Shown piece after piece: positions 55,150 through 64,000 of a stretch of DNA of 64,000 nt. Position 1 is the first letter of the stretch, and the number at the start of each line of letters is the position of its first letter. The translations under genes and the position numbers were made by a program. The notes beneath the pieces were generated by a model. That model saw only the letters and a program-made list of their open reading frames with translations, was not told the origin of the DNA and made no database searches. The DNA lies in NCBI RefSeq assembly GCF_003634935.1, contig NZ_RBXO01000001.1:1513501-1577500 (forward strand). The letters run 5' to 3'. The stretch is from Saccharothrix australiensis (GTDB lineage: Bacteria > Actinomycetota > Actinomycetes > Mycobacteriales > Pseudonocardiaceae).

Positions 55150-55350
55150 ATGGACATGTCAGCGCATCGGTTCGAACCGCTCTGGTCGGTGGCTGAAGTC
55201 TCGGCTTTTCTGGGAGTTCCTGTGCACACCTTGTACGCTTGGCGGGCGAAGCACTACGGGCCGCCTGCACGGCGAGTCGGAAAGCACCTGCGTTACCTGC
55301 CGTCCGACGTGCGGGCTTGGTTCGAGCGGCTTGAGCCGGAGGTGGCGTGA
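55150..55350 (+). CDS. Excisionase-like helix-turn-helix protein
   Basis: 66 residues. A MerR/Xis-type helix-turn-helix (LWSVAEVSAFLGVPVHTLYAWRAKHYG, then GPPARRVGKHLRYLPSDVRAWFE) is the form found directly upstream of integrase genes in actinobacterial integrative elements. The stop overlaps the integrase start by four bases (GTGATG). The ATG at 55150 has AAGGG upstream; ATG at 55156 is also possible. With the integrase broken it can no longer act in excision here. Confidence 0.85.
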   Translation: MDMSAHRFEPLWSVAEVSAFLGVPVHTLYAWRAKHYGPPARRVGKHLRYLPSDVRAWFERLEPEVA

Positions 55351-56228
55351 TGGGGCGCCCACCTTTGTCGATCGGCACCTACGGCAAGATCCGCTGTTAC
55401 GAGACTTCCACGGGGTGGCGGGCGACCACGTACTTCTGTGACTTCGACGGCAGGACGCGGCCGGTCGAGCGCACGGGGAAGACGAAGGCGGCTGCTGAGC
55501 GGAACCTCAAGGCGGTGCTCACGGAGCGGTCCAAGCCGTCCGGTGGGCAGCTCACGGCGGACACGCGGGTGAAGGTCGTCGCTGAGCTGTGGTTCACGGA
55601 GTTCGAGAAGGCGGTTCGGAAGGGCCTGCCGGACCTGTCGCGGTTCATGATGGCGACCGGGGTTCGGATCGGTGAGGCGCTGGGCGTCTGGTGGGAGGAC
55701 GTCGACCTGGACGCCGGGGTGGTGGCGGTGGACTACATCGTTATCCGGATCTTGGGCGTCGGGCTGACCCGGAAGTCCACCAAGACGGAGGCGGGGAGCG
55801 GACGTACCGCTGCCGTCGTGGGCGTTGCAGATGCTGAAGTGACGGTTCGCGGCGACCGGCTATGCGGAGGGACCGGTGCGCTGGGTGGTTTGCGTGATCC
55901 GGCTAACGCTCGTCTGGACCTGCGCGGCGCTCGGAGACGTGACGAGTTCGCCTGGGTGACGTCACACGTGTTCCGGAAGACGGCGGCGACGATCCTGGAC
56001 GAGGCCAACTTGACGGCCCGGCTCATCGCCGACCAGCTCGGCCACTCTCGGCCCTCGATGACGCAGGGCCTCTACCTGGGGCGGAAGGCGGTGGACCCGC
56101 GCACGGCTGAGGCGTTGAATCGGCGTTCGGCGGCGAGGAACAAGCCGGGGAATCCCCTCCGGACGAGGAGGCACCGCCAGCTACCTGAGCGGTCCCGGTT
56201 AGGGAGTCAAGGCATAAACCACGGGTAA
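55347..56228 (+). pseudogene. Tyrosine integrase, broken
   Basis: The frame reads through as 293 residues, but actinobacterial integrases of this kind have about 390. The N-terminal AP2-like domain is present (YETSTGWRATTYFCDFDGRTRPVER). After EFEKAVRKGLPDLSRFMMATGVRIGEAL the core-binding domain is missing (about 110 residues deleted). The catalytic Arg (TGVRIGEAL) and HxxR (SHVFRKTAATILDEANLTARLIADQLGHS, Tyr in GLYLGRK) remain. Between about 55805 and 55900 the protein makes sense only in another frame (PLPSWALQMLK, an in-frame TGA, then RFAATGYAEGP), before returning to the first. The enzyme is not functional. Confidence 0.88.
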
Positions 56229-56252
56229 GTCATGGGAGCGACCTGGGAAGCA

Positions 56253-56282
56253 AAAAGGCCCCGGTCTGTGACCTGGGCCTTT

Positions 56283-56283
<1 letters not shown>
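56253..56283 (-). terminator. tRNA-Lys terminator supplied by the element
   Basis: AAAAGGCCC-C-GGTC and GACC-T-GGGCCTTTT form a 13-pair stem with one mismatch and a TGT loop, just past the tRNA 3' end on the minus strand. Confidence 0.75.
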
Positions 56284-56357
<74 letters not shown>

Positions 56358-56580
56358 TTGCGGACTGTCTTGCTCCGTCCGACGTGGAGAACATTAGCAC
56401 AGCGTCCTACTCGGCTCCCAATCGCCTGGTCAGGGCTGGTGCGCGACGCTGTCCCAGGGGGAACTTCGCGTCCGTAACGATCCGGCATCCCGCGCAACAT
56501 CGTCAACCCTTCGGGCGTCACCTTGTAGTGGGACCACCAAAGGTGTTTTGGGGTCTGCGGGACGTGAAGCGGAGGCGGGG

Positions 56581-57777
56581 ATGTCGGTCAGCCGGGGGGC
56601 GCGGAGAGCGCTGGGTGTCGTCGCGATCGGGTTGGTCGTGGCGTTGGTCACGAGTTGTTCGTCGGGCGCGGCGGCCGGCGGTGGGCCCGCGGCCGGTCCC
56701 ACGCCCACCTCCTCCACGCCGCCGCCCAAGCCCGTGACGTTGACCACGGGTCCCGCCGACCAGGCCGCGGACGTCCAGCCGGGGCTCCCGGTGGTCGCCA
56801 CCGCCACCGACGGCAAGATCACCGAAGCGGCCCTGACCAACCCCGAGGGCAAGCTCGTCGCCGGCCAGGTGTCGCCCGACGGCCTCCAGTGGACCAACAC
56901 CGAGCCCCTCGGCTACGACAAGACCTACACGCTGACCGTCACGGCCCAGGGCGCGGACGGCAAGCCCGCCACCCGGACGTCGACCTTCACCACGGTGAAG
57001 CCGCGCACGCTGACGTTCCTCTCGGTCAACCCCCTGGACGGCACGACGGTGGGCGTCGGGCAGCCGCTGGCCTTCTACTTCGACGAGCCGATCGCCGACA
57101 AGGCCGCCGCCGAGGCGATGATCTCCATCACCACCGAGCCCAAGGTCGAGGGCGCCTTCTACTGGTTCAACGAGAAGGAGGTGCACTGGCGCCCGCAGCA
57201 CTACTGGGCGACCGGCACCAAGATCACCATCGACGCCAAGATCTACGGCAAGCACCTCGGCAACGGCATCTACGGCGAGAAGGACCGCCTGATCACGACC
57301 ACCATCGGCGACGCGGTCATCCACGAGGCCGACGGCGGCACGCACCAGGTCGTCACCAAGATCAACGGTCAGGTCGCCCGCACGATGCCGACCTCGATGG
57401 GCAACGCCGCGAACCCGACCCCGGTCGGCACCTACGTGTTGACGGAGAAGCACGACCACATGGTCATGGACTCCCGCACGTACGGCCTGGCGCTCGACGC
57501 CGGCGGCTACGTCACCCCCGTCGACTGGGCCACGCGCATGTCCAACAGCGGCATCTTCTTCCACAGCGCCCCGTGGTCGGTGGGCGACCAGGGGCAGCGC
57601 AACGTCAGCCACGGCTGCCTGAACCTCTCGCCGGAGAACGCGAAGTGGGTCTTCGACCTCTCCAAGCCGGGTGACATCGTGGTGGTCACCAACTCCGGCG
57701 GCCCGGCCCTGGAGGCGTGGGACGGCTTCGGCGACTGGCAGGTGCCGTGGGAGCAGTGGGTCACGGGCAACCGCTGA
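56581..57777 (+). CDS. L,D-transpeptidase lipoprotein (LdtMt2 type)
   Basis: 398 residues. A lipoprotein signal with lipobox VTSC (Cys about 24) leads to a Pro/Thr linker. Two immunoglobulin-like domains follow (VTLTTGPADQAADVQPG to about 135; TFLSVNPLDGTTVGVGQPLAFYFDEPI to about 235). The YkuD catalytic domain at about 245-380 has FFHSAPWSVGDQGQRNVSHGCLNLSPENA with the catalytic His and Cys in SHGCLN. It makes 3-3 peptidoglycan cross-links, which resist most beta-lactams. A GGAGG precedes the ATG. Confidence 0.96.
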   Translation: MSVSRGARRALGVVAIGLVVALVTSCSSGAAAGGGPAAGPTPTSSTPPPKPVTLTTGPADQAADVQPGLPVVATATDGKITEAALTNPEGKLVAGQVSPDGLQWTNTEPLGYDKTYTLTVTAQGADGKPATRTSTFTTVKPRTLTFLSVNPLDGTTVGVGQPLAFYFDEPIADKAAAEAMISITTEPKVEGAFYWFNEKEVHWRPQHYWATGTKITIDAKIYGKHLGNGIYGEKDRLITTTIGDAVIHEADGGTHQVVTKINGQVARTMPTSMGNAANPTPVGTYVLTEKHDHMVMDSRTYGLALDAGGYVTPVDWATRMSNSGIFFHSAPWSVGDQGQRNVSHGCLNLSPENAKWVFDLSKPGDIVVVTNSGGPALEAWDGFGDWQVPWEQWVTGNR

Positions 57778-57782
57778 CCCCT

Positions 57783-59411
57783 TCAGAGGTCCCGGACGCG
57801 ACCCGCCGCCACCTCCAGGCGGCGGGTCGTGCGCACGGTGTCGAGCATCCGCCGGTCGTGGGTGACCAGGAGCAGGGTGCCGGGGTAGGAGTCCAGGGCG
57901 GACTCCAGCTGCTCGATCGCGGGCAGGTCCAGGTGGTTCGTGGGCTCGTCGAGCACCAGCAGGTTGACGCCCTTCGCCTGGAGCAGCGCCAGCGCCGCGC
58001 GGGTGCGCTCACCCGGTGACAGGGACGCCGCCGGGCGCAGCACGTGGGCCGCCTTGAGGCCGAACTTGGCCAGCAGCGTGCGCACCTCGGCCGGCGGCAG
58101 GTCGGGCACCGCCGCGCCGAACGCGTCCACCAGCGGCTCGTCGCCGAGGAACAGGCCGCGCGCCTGGTCGACCTCGCCCACGACGACGCCCGGTCCGAGC
58201 GAGGACGTGCCCGAGACCGGCGGCACCCGCCCGAGCAGCGCCGCGAGCAGGGTGGACTTGCCCGCGCCGTTCGCGCCCGTGATGGCCACGCGGTCCGCCC
58301 AGTCGACCTGGAGGTCCACCGGGCCCAGGGTGAACGCGCCCCGCCGCACGACGGCGTCGCGCAGCACCGCCACGACCGCGCCCGCCCGGGGCGCCGCCGC
58401 GATCTCCATGCGCAGCTCCCACTCCTTGCGCGGTTCCTCGACCACGTCGAGGCGCTCGATGAGGCGGTCGGTCTGCCGCGCCTTCGCCGCCTGCTTCTCG
58501 GTCGCCTCCGCGCGGAACTTGCGGCCGGACTTGTCGTTGTCCGGCGACTTGCGCCGGGCGTTCTTCACGCCCTTCTCCATCCACGCCCGCTGCGTCCGGG
58601 CGCGCTCCTCCAGCGCCGCGCGGGTGCTCGCGTACTCCTCGTAGCTCTCCCGCGCGTGGCGGCGGGCGATCTCGCGCTCCTCCAGGTACGACTCGTAACC
58701 GCCGCCGTAGGAGCGCACCTGCTGCTGCGCGAGGTCCAGCTCCACGACACGGGTCACGGTGCGGGCGAGGAACTCGCGGTCGTGGGAGACCAGGACCGCG
58801 CCGGCGCGCAGCCCGGTCACGAACGCCTCCAGCCGCGCCAGGCCGTCCAGGTCGAGGTCGTTGGTCGGCTCGTCGAGCAGGAACACGTCGTAGCGGCTCA
58901 GCAGCAGCGACGCCATGCCCGCGCGGGCCGCCTGGCCCCCGGACAGGGACGTCATGGGCTGGTCCAGGTCGACGGTGAGCCCCAGGTCGGCGGCCACCTC
59001 CTCGGCGCGTTCGGGCAGGTCCGCGCCGCCCAGCGCCAGCCAGCGCTCCAACGCCTCGGCGTAGCCGTCGTCCGCGCCCGCGGTCAACGCCTCGGTGGCC
59101 CGGTCGAGCTCGGCCTGCGCCGCCGCCACGCCGGTCCGCCGGGCGAGGAAGTCGCGCACGGTCTCGCCGGGGCGGCGCTCCGGCTCCTGCGGCAGGTGCC
59201 CGACGGTCGCGGTCACGGGGGAGAGGCGGATCACACCGCGCTCGGCCGGGAGGAGGCCCGCGAGGGTCCGCAGCAGGGTGGACTTGCCCGCGCCGTTGGC
59301 GCCGACCAGGCCCACGACGTCACCGGGCGCGACCACCAGGTCGAGCCCGGAGAACAGGACGCGGTCACCGTGCCCGGCCGCCAGGTCCTTCGCGACGAGT
59401 GTGGCGCTCAC
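57783..59411 (-). CDS. ABC-F family ATPase
   Basis: 542 residues with two ATPase domains and no membrane segments. First: GANGAGKSTLL, SLSGGQAARAGMASLLL, LLDEPTNDLD. Second: GANGAGKSTLLAALLG, SLSPGERTRAALALL, LLVLDEPTNHLD. A charged helical linker lies between (about 240-330: YLEEREIARRHARESYEEYA, ARRKSPDNDKSGRKFRAEATE), as in ABC-F proteins that act on the ribosome in translation or antibiotic protection. The subtype is not clear. It is convergent with the L,D-transpeptidase, five bases apart. Confidence 0.93.
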   Translation of the reverse strand: MSATLVAKDLAAGHGDRVLFSGLDLVVAPGDVVGLVGANGAGKSTLLRTLAGLLPAERGVIRLSPVTATVGHLPQEPERRPGETVRDFLARRTGVAAAQAELDRATEALTAGADDGYAEALERWLALGGADLPERAEEVAADLGLTVDLDQPMTSLSGGQAARAGMASLLLSRYDVFLLDEPTNDLDLDGLARLEAFVTGLRAGAVLVSHDREFLARTVTRVVELDLAQQQVRSYGGGYESYLEEREIARRHARESYEEYASTRAALEERARTQRAWMEKGVKNARRKSPDNDKSGRKFRAEATEKQAAKARQTDRLIERLDVVEEPRKEWELRMEIAAAPRAGAVVAVLRDAVVRRGAFTLGPVDLQVDWADRVAITGANGAGKSTLLAALLGRVPPVSGTSSLGPGVVVGEVDQARGLFLGDEPLVDAFGAAVPDLPPAEVRTLLAKFGLKAAHVLRPAASLSPGERTRAALALLQAKGVNLLVLDEPTNHLDLPAIEQLESALDSYPGTLLLVTHDRRMLDTVRTTRRLEVAAGRVRDL

Positions 59412-59439
59412 GGCAGCAGAAACTCCCCGTAGTCACGGA

Positions 59440-59473
59440 AAACGCCCCCTGACCGGGTGGCCAGGGGGCGTTT
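59440..59473 (-). terminator. Terminator of tRNA-His
   Basis: AAACGCCCCCTG pairs with CAGGGGGCGTTT over a ten-base loop, eight bases past the tRNA-His 3' end on the minus strand, ahead of the ABC-F gene. Confidence 0.75.
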
Positions 59474-59480
59474 CGCTTGG

Positions 59481-59554
59481 GGTGAGTGACGGGACTTGAA
59501 CCCGCGACACCTGGGATCACAACCCAGTGCTCTGCCAGCTGAGCTACACCCACC
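59481..59554 (-). tRNA. tRNA-His(GTG)
   Basis: On the minus strand, acceptor GTGGGTG/CACTCAC with the extra G-1 paired to C73 (bases 59554 and 59481) that is typical of histidine tRNAs. Anticodon stem CTGGG/CCCAG with loop TTGTGAT gives anticodon GTG. T-loop TTCAAGT. No CCA in its usual form is needed. It lies between orn and the ABC-F gene, as in other actinobacteria. Confidence 0.96.
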
Positions 59555-59616
59555 AAGACCGGTCGACCCGGCGGCATGAAGCATACCTTGCCCTACCGCC
59601 GGGTCTGAAATCGACC

Positions 59617-60228
59617 CTATTCCTCCCGGTCGGCGGCCAGCAGCTCGCTCGCCACGGCCTGCGCCTGCTCCGAGGTGGGCCCCGGCTGGGGCACGAACGC
59701 CGTGCGCCGGTAGTAGGCCAGCTCGCGGATGGACTCGCGGACGTCGGCCAGCGCCCGGTGGGCGAGCCCCTTCTCCGGCTGCGCGAAGTAGATGCGGGGG
59801 TACCACCGGCGGCACAGCTCCTTGATCGACGACACGTCGACCATCCGGTAGTGCAGGTGGGCGTCCAGCTCCGGCATGTCGCGGGCGATGAAACCCCGGT
59901 CGGTGGCGATCGAGTTGCCCGCCAGCGGAGCGGTGCGCGGGTCCGGCACCCACTGCTTGACGTAGGCGAGCACGAGGGCCTCGGCCTCGGCGAGCGTGGT
60001 GGTGGACCGGCGGACCGCCTCGGTCAGGCCGGATTTGGCGTGCATCGCCGTCACGACGTCCGGCATCGAGCCGAGCGCCCGCTCGTCGGCGTGGATCACC
60101 ACGTCGACCCCCTCGCCGAGCACGTTCAGCTCCGCGTCGGTCACCAGCGCCGCGATCTCGATCAGGGCGTCCTTGCCGAGGTCGAGCCCGGTCATCTCGC
60201 AGTCGATCCACACCAAACGATCCATCAC
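59617..60228 (-). CDS. orn: Oligoribonuclease
   Basis: 203 residues, DEDDh exonuclease. Exo I DxE in [11 protein letters not shown] (residues 6-16), Exo II in [20 protein letters not shown] and Exo III HxxxxD in [18 protein letters not shown] are in place. It degrades 2-5 nt RNAs, including pGpG from c-di-GMP, to mononucleotides. The GTG at 60228 is preceded by TAGGCT (60236-60241) at seven bases, so it is probably leaderless; the next codon is ATG. Confidence 0.97.
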   Translation of the reverse strand: MMDRLVWIDCEMTGLDLGKDALIEIAALVTDAELNVLGEGVDVVIHADERALGSMPDVVTAMHAKSGLTEAVRRSTTTLAEAEALVLAYVKQWVPDPRTAPLAGNSIATDRGFIARDMPELDAHLHYRMVDVSSIKELCRRWYPRIYFAQPEKGLAHRALADVRESIRELAYYRRTAFVPQPGPTSEQAQAVASELLAADREE

Positions 60229-60235
60229 CGGAACC

Positions 60236-60241
60236 AGCCTA
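60236..60241 (-). promoter_or_regulatory. -10 element TAGGCT of orn
   Basis: Minus-strand TAGGCT ends seven bases before the GTG at 60228. Confidence 0.5.
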
Positions 60242-60355
60242 GTCGTCGGGTGGTCGGACCGGGTCGCCGCTGCCGGGCACCGGCGCGCGCCGATCCGGGC
60301 GGCCGGGCGCGGTCCCTTGTGGACCGGGTGCCCGGCCGCGCGGTCGCACCCGCGG

Positions 60356-61645
60356 TCAGCCGCCGGCGCGCTGGGCCGCGAGGTCGCCCGTCGGGTCCCC
60401 TGGACCGCCCGGACGCGCCTTCGACCCGCGGACGCGCATGGACAGCACCGCGGCCGTGATGCTCAACCCGCCCGCCACGTACCAGGCGGGCGCGTAGTTG
60501 CCGAAGTGGTCGCGGGCCAGCCCCGCCGCCGTGGCCGCGAACGCCGCGCCGAGCTGGTGCGCGGCGAACACCCACCCGAAGACGACGGCGGCGGACACCC
60601 CGAAGAACTCGCGGCACAGGGCGACCGTCGGCGGGACCGTGGCGACCCAGTCCAGGCCGTAGAAGATGACGAACACCAGCATGCTCGGGTGCACCGAGTC
60701 GCCGAACAGCTGCGGCAGCACCAGCAGCGAACCGCCGCGCAGCGCGTAGTAGGCGCCCAGCAGGACGCGCGAGTCGACGCGGTCGGTGAGCCAGCCGGAC
60801 AGGATGGTGCCGACGATGTCGAAGATCCCGACCAGGGCGAGCAGGTTCGCCGCCGTGGTGGTGGGCATCCCGTGGTCGTGGGCGGCGGGGATGAAGTGCG
60901 TGCCGACGAGGCCGTTCGTGGTCGCGCCGCAGATCGCGAAACCGCCCGCCAGGTACCAGAACTGACGGGTGCGCGCGGCGGCGCCGAGCGCCGTGACGGC
61001 GCGCTTGGCCGCGCCGCCGGTGGCGGTCGGCCGGGGCACGACCGCGTCGCCGCCGTAGGGCGGTACGCCCAGGTCGGCCGGGTACTCGCGGAGGAACAGC
61101 AGGACCAGCGGCACGACCGCCAGCGCCGCGACCGTCACCAGGACCGACGCCGAGCGCCAACCCGACGACTCCGCCAGCGCCGCCACGACCGGCAGGAACA
61201 CGAGCTGACCGGTCGCGCCGCCCGCCGTGAGCACACCGGTCACCAGGCCCCGGTGCCGGACGAACCACCGGCCGGTGATGGTGGCCACGAAGGCCAGCGC
61301 CATCGAGCCGGTGCCCAGGCCCACCAGGACGCCCCAGAGCAGCACCAGCTGCCAGCTGGTGGTCATGAACACCGTGAGGCCGCTGCCGATCGCGACCAGC
61401 GTCAGCGCGCACGCCACGACCCTGCGCACGCCGAACCGCTCCATCAGGGCCGCCGCGAACGGCGCGGTCACCCCGAACAGCATCAGGTTCACCGACACCG
61501 CGAACCCGATGGTGGCGGTGGACCAGCCGAACTCCTCCTGGAGGGGCTCGATCAGCGCGCCGGGCGTCGCGCGGAACGCGGCGGCGCCGATGAGCGCGAT
61601 GAAGCTCACGCCCGCGACCGCCCATGCCCAATTGCTTCGAGTCAC
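60356..61645 (-). CDS. MFS transporter
   Basis: 429 residues with 12 hydrophobic segments. [30 protein letters not shown], the motif A-like [19 protein letters not shown] and [24 protein letters not shown] place it in the OFA/monocarboxylate-like major facilitator group. Its substrate is not visible. I start at the GTG at 61645; the site upstream is weak. It is divergent from the GlxA-type regulator at 61718 with a 72-base gap, so that regulator may control it. Confidence 0.9.
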   Translation of the reverse strand: MTRSNWAWAVAGVSFIALIGAAAFRATPGALIEPLQEEFGWSTATIGFAVSVNLMLFGVTAPFAAALMERFGVRRVVACALTLVAIGSGLTVFMTTSWQLVLLWGVLVGLGTGSMALAFVATITGRWFVRHRGLVTGVLTAGGATGQLVFLPVVAALAESSGWRSASVLVTVAALAVVPLVLLFLREYPADLGVPPYGGDAVVPRPTATGGAAKRAVTALGAAARTRQFWYLAGGFAICGATTNGLVGTHFIPAAHDHGMPTTTAANLLALVGIFDIVGTILSGWLTDRVDSRVLLGAYYALRGGSLLVLPQLFGDSVHPSMLVFVIFYGLDWVATVPPTVALCREFFGVSAAVVFGWVFAAHQLGAAFAATAAGLARDHFGNYAPAWYVAGGLSITAAVLSMRVRGSKARPGGPGDPTGDLAAQRAGG

Positions 61646-61717
61646 GAGGAGGAAGCGTGCGCGATCTTCCGCCGTCGGACCAGTGGCTCGATGGTCATCA
61701 TGTGCAAGAATCGGGCC

Positions 61718-62686
61718 ATGACCCACCTCGTGGCCCTCCTCGCCCTGGACGAGGTGGTCGTCTTCGACCTCGGCACACCGCCGCAGATCTTCAGCGCCGC
61801 CCGCGACGAGGACGACGCGCGCCTCTACGAGGTGCGGGTCTGCACGCCGGGCGCGCGTGCCGTGCGCAGCGCCGCCGGGTACACCATCACCCCGGACCAC
61901 GGCCTGGAGCTGCTGGCGGAGGCGGGCACCGTGATCGTCGCCGGCGTGCACTACGGCGCGCGGGTGCTGCTCGACGGCGCCGTCGAGGACGGGGTGCGGG
62001 ACGCGCTGCGGGCGGCGGCGGACCGGGGCGCGCGGGTGATGTCGATCTGCACCGGGGCGTTCGTGCTGGCGGCGGTCGGCTTGCTGGACGGTCGCCGGGC
62101 GACCACGCACTGGCTGCACGCCGACAACTTCCGGCGGCTGTTCCCGCACGTCGACCTCGACCCGGACGTGCTGTTCGTCGACGAGGGCGACGTGCTCACC
62201 TCGGCGGGCGTCGGCGCGGGCATCGACCTGTGCCTGCACGTCGTGCGCAACGACCACGGCAGCGAGGTCGCGAACCGCGCCGCCCGGCGCTGCGTCGTGC
62301 CACCGTGGCGGCCCGGCGGCCAGTCGCAGTACATCGTCCGCCCGGTACCGGCGGAGGCGGACACGTCCACCGCCGCCGCCCGCGCGTACGCGTTGGAGCA
62401 CCTGCACGAGCCGCTGGAGCTGCGGGCGCTGGCCGGGCACGCCCGGATGAGCGTGCGGACGTTCACCCGGCGGTTCCGCGAGGAGACCGGGCTGAGCCCC
62501 GGCAAGTGGATCACCCAGCAGCGGGTCGAGCGGGCGCGGCACCTGCTGGAGACCACGGACCTGGCCGTCGACCAGGTGGCGCGGCACGCCGGGTTCGGCA
62601 CCGGCGCGGCGCTGCGGCAGCAGATGAGCGCGCTGCTGGGTGTGGCGCCCAGCGTGTACCGGACGACGTTCCGCTCGGCGGTCTAG
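61718..62686 (+). CDS. GlxA-type transcriptional regulator (DJ-1/PfpI plus AraC)
   Basis: 322 residues. A DJ-1/PfpI domain at about 4-175 (LVALLALDEVVVFDLGTPPQIF, with Cys in MSICTGAFVLAAVGLLDGRRATTHW) precedes an AraC DNA-binding domain at about 225-318 (AARAYALEHLHEPLELRALAGHARMSVRTFTRRFREETGLSPGKWI). The ATG at 61718 has AAGAAT six bases upstream, which may be a weak -10. It is divergent from the MFS gene, which is the likely target. Ligand unknown. Confidence 0.93.
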   Translation: MTHLVALLALDEVVVFDLGTPPQIFSAARDEDDARLYEVRVCTPGARAVRSAAGYTITPDHGLELLAEAGTVIVAGVHYGARVLLDGAVEDGVRDALRAAADRGARVMSICTGAFVLAAVGLLDGRRATTHWLHADNFRRLFPHVDLDPDVLFVDEGDVLTSAGVGAGIDLCLHVVRNDHGSEVANRAARRCVVPPWRPGGQSQYIVRPVPAEADTSTAAARAYALEHLHEPLELRALAGHARMSVRTFTRRFREETGLSPGKWITQQRVERARHLLETTDLAVDQVARHAGFGTGAALRQQMSALLGVAPSVYRTTFRSAV

Positions 62687-62707
62687 GAGGACCTACGCCC
62701 GGCCGCG

Positions 62708-64000
62708 TCAGCGCCGTTCCAGGAAGGGGCGCACCAGGTCGGGCACGGCGTCGTCGGCCAGCGCCAGCCCGTCGCCCTCCGCCACGTCCACCACGTGGTA
62801 CGCGCCGTCGCCCGCGGCGGTCGTCGCGGTCATGGTCACCAGGCCCGAGCGGCGCTGGAAGAACGACCGCGAGACGCGCCAGCCGATGATGCCGGTGCGT
62901 TGCAGCGCAACGGTTTCCCGCACCACCGAGCCCTGCCGCGCGACCAGGTGGCGACCGGTCAGCGCGTGGCCGAGGGAGCGGTAGCGGTCCCACCCCAGCA
63001 GCGCCGCGAGCGGCAGCAGCGCCAGTGACACCTGCCAGGTCCAGCTCGGCGCGAACCACGCCAGGACACCGGTCAGCACCAGCACCGGCACGATCGCGCG
63101 CACCAGCCGCCTGCGCAGCGCGGCGACCGGGTGCCTGCGCAGCGGTGCCGTCGTCGGCGCGGTGTCCTGCCGCAGCACCGCGGCGGACACGCGGTGCGCC
63201 TCGGCGATCGGCGCGGGCGGCAACAGCAGGTTGCTCTCGCCCTTGCGGCCAAGGCCCGTCGTCACGGTCTTCGCGTGCGCGCCGCGACCCGCACGCAGCA
63301 GCAGGGGTTCCGCCACCTCCACACCGCGCAGCCGTTGCTCCGCAACGGAAACCGAGCGGGTCGTCAACAGGCCGCGGCGCACGCGGACCGTGTCGTCAGG
63401 CTCGCGGGTCAGCCGGTAGCCCCAGAACTGCACCACGTAGACCAGCACCGAACCGAGCCCCGCGACCACCAGCACGACGCCCGCGAACAGCGACAGGGTA
63501 AGCCAGAGCGGCTGCTCCACGACCCAGTGCGCGGCCTCCTCCAGTGGGCCGAAGACCTCCAGTTCCAGCTCGCGCGCGTAATTCCCCAGCAGGCCGGCCA
63601 TCGCGCCCACCGCCACCAGGCCGGACAGCGTCAGCGGCGCGTACCGCAGCCACCGGGTGTCCCACTCGGACAGCACGACCCCGGCGCGCTCCTCCCGCTC
63701 CGCCGCCTGCTCCGCGGCGCCCGCCGGCGCGGCCTGCGTCAGCAGCAGCACCCGCAGCCGCTCCGCCTCGGCCGACGACACGGCGTCCAGCGTCAGCCCG
63801 TCCTCGTCCGACTGGTCGTGCCTGCCCGTGCCCACCCGGATCGCGGACAGGCCGAACAGCCGGTGCCCGAGCTTCGCCGTCAGGTCGACGGTCCGGATGC
63901 GCTCGCGCGGCACCGCCAGGCGCTTGCGCACGAACAGGCCCGTGTGCAGCTCGACCTGCTCGGTGGTGATCCGGTAGCGCGTGGTCACCCAGCGCAGCAG
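62708..64000 (-). CDS. PH-domain (YdbT/YdbS, bPH2) membrane protein, 5' partial
   Basis: The window cuts its 5' end; 431 codons are seen, starting LLRWVTTRYRITTEQVELHTG. Three bPH2 domains are suggested (ITTEQVELHTGLFVRKRLAVPRERI; YRLTREPDDTVRVRRGLLTTRSVSVAEQRL; LVARQGSVVRETVALQRTGIIGWRV), separated by membrane helices at about 120-145, 165-190 and 305-350. YdbS/YdbT-type proteins form membrane complexes linked to antimicrobial-peptide or lipid stress. The stop is 21 bases from the GlxA-type gene's stop. Function unconfirmed. Confidence 0.85.
   Translation of the reverse strand: MLRWVTTRYRITTEQVELHTGLFVRKRLAVPRERIRTVDLTAKLGHRLFGLSAIRVGTGRHDQSDEDGLTLDAVSSAEAERLRVLLLTQAAPAGAAEQAAEREERAGVVLSEWDTRWLRYAPLTLSGLVAVGAMAGLLGNYARELELEVFGPLEEAAHWVVEQPLWLTLSLFAGVVLVVAGLGSVLVYVVQFWGYRLTREPDDTVRVRRGLLTTRSVSVAEQRLRGVEVAEPLLLRAGRGAHAKTVTTGLGRKGESNLLLPPAPIAEAHRVSAAVLRQDTAPTTAPLRRHPVAALRRRLVRAIVPVLVLTGVLAWFAPSWTWQVSLALLPLAALLGWDRYRSLGHALTGRHLVARQGSVVRETVALQRTGIIGWRVSRSFFQRRSGLVTMTATTAAGDGAYHVVDVAEGDGLALADDAVPDLVRPFLERR

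Overview
The window is about 64 kb of very GC-rich DNA with frequent GTG starts, start/stop overlaps and many probably leaderless genes. Gene families and order point to an actinomycete of the order Pseudonocardiales (Saccharothrix/Actinosynnema/Lentzea type). The mycobacterial-style run murI - MBL phosphodiesterase - rph - rdgB at the left end and Ldt - ABC-F - tRNA-His - orn at the right end support this. The assignment is inferred from protein families; no database was searched.

Layout. 1-4.7 kb: conserved housekeeping block (murI end, cyclic-nucleotide phosphodiesterase, OsmC, DUF2231, rph, rdgB, bcp, lipoprotein). 5-8.5 kb: three flavin-linked oxidoreductases. 8.5-14.5 kb: two-component system, DedA, a SRPBCC/TetR divergon with a striking double operator, COG0523 metallochaperone, an unusual short tRNA with anticodon UAG, DUF3618 and another TetR. 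14.9-18.8 kb: secreted GH27 alpha-galactosidase and a TetR/Baeyer-Villiger monooxygenase divergon. 18.9-27.5 kb: cell-wall genes (gatD-murT, LCP ligase, YdcF), an XRE regulator and a fused alpha-beta glycyl-tRNA synthetase. 27.6-36 kb: AfsR-type regulator, secreted peptide, orphan sugar-binding lipoprotein, a small protein with a C-terminal amyloid-like motif, cold-shock protein, acyl-CoA dehydrogenase. 36-45.5 kb: SWIM/SNF2 pair and a Dcm-Vsr-unknown gene cluster with HTH and DUF2786 genes. 45.5-52.6 kb: a second SARP-NB-ARC-TPR regulator with a peptide gene, a GT-B-like gene pair and a third NB-ARC-TPR protein. 53.4-56.3 kb: a small decayed integrative element in tRNA-Lys. 56.6-64 kb: L,D-transpeptidase, ABC-F, tRNA-His, orn, MFS, a GlxA-type regulator and a PH-domain membrane protein cut by the window end.

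How the genes may work together. MurT/GatD, LCP, the L,D-transpeptidase and murI all serve the cell envelope. Three NB-ARC proteins lie within 25 kb. One, at 50.5-52.6 kb, starts with a 23-residue motif that closely matches the C-terminal end of the 113-residue protein at 33 kb. This is the arrangement expected of an NLR sensor and a Bell-type effector joined by a RHIM-like amyloid signal (BASS-type), and it is the most interesting candidate system here. The accessory element in tRNA-Lys carries a single intact unknown gene behind a broken integrase, so that gene may be retained for a useful function, possibly defence.
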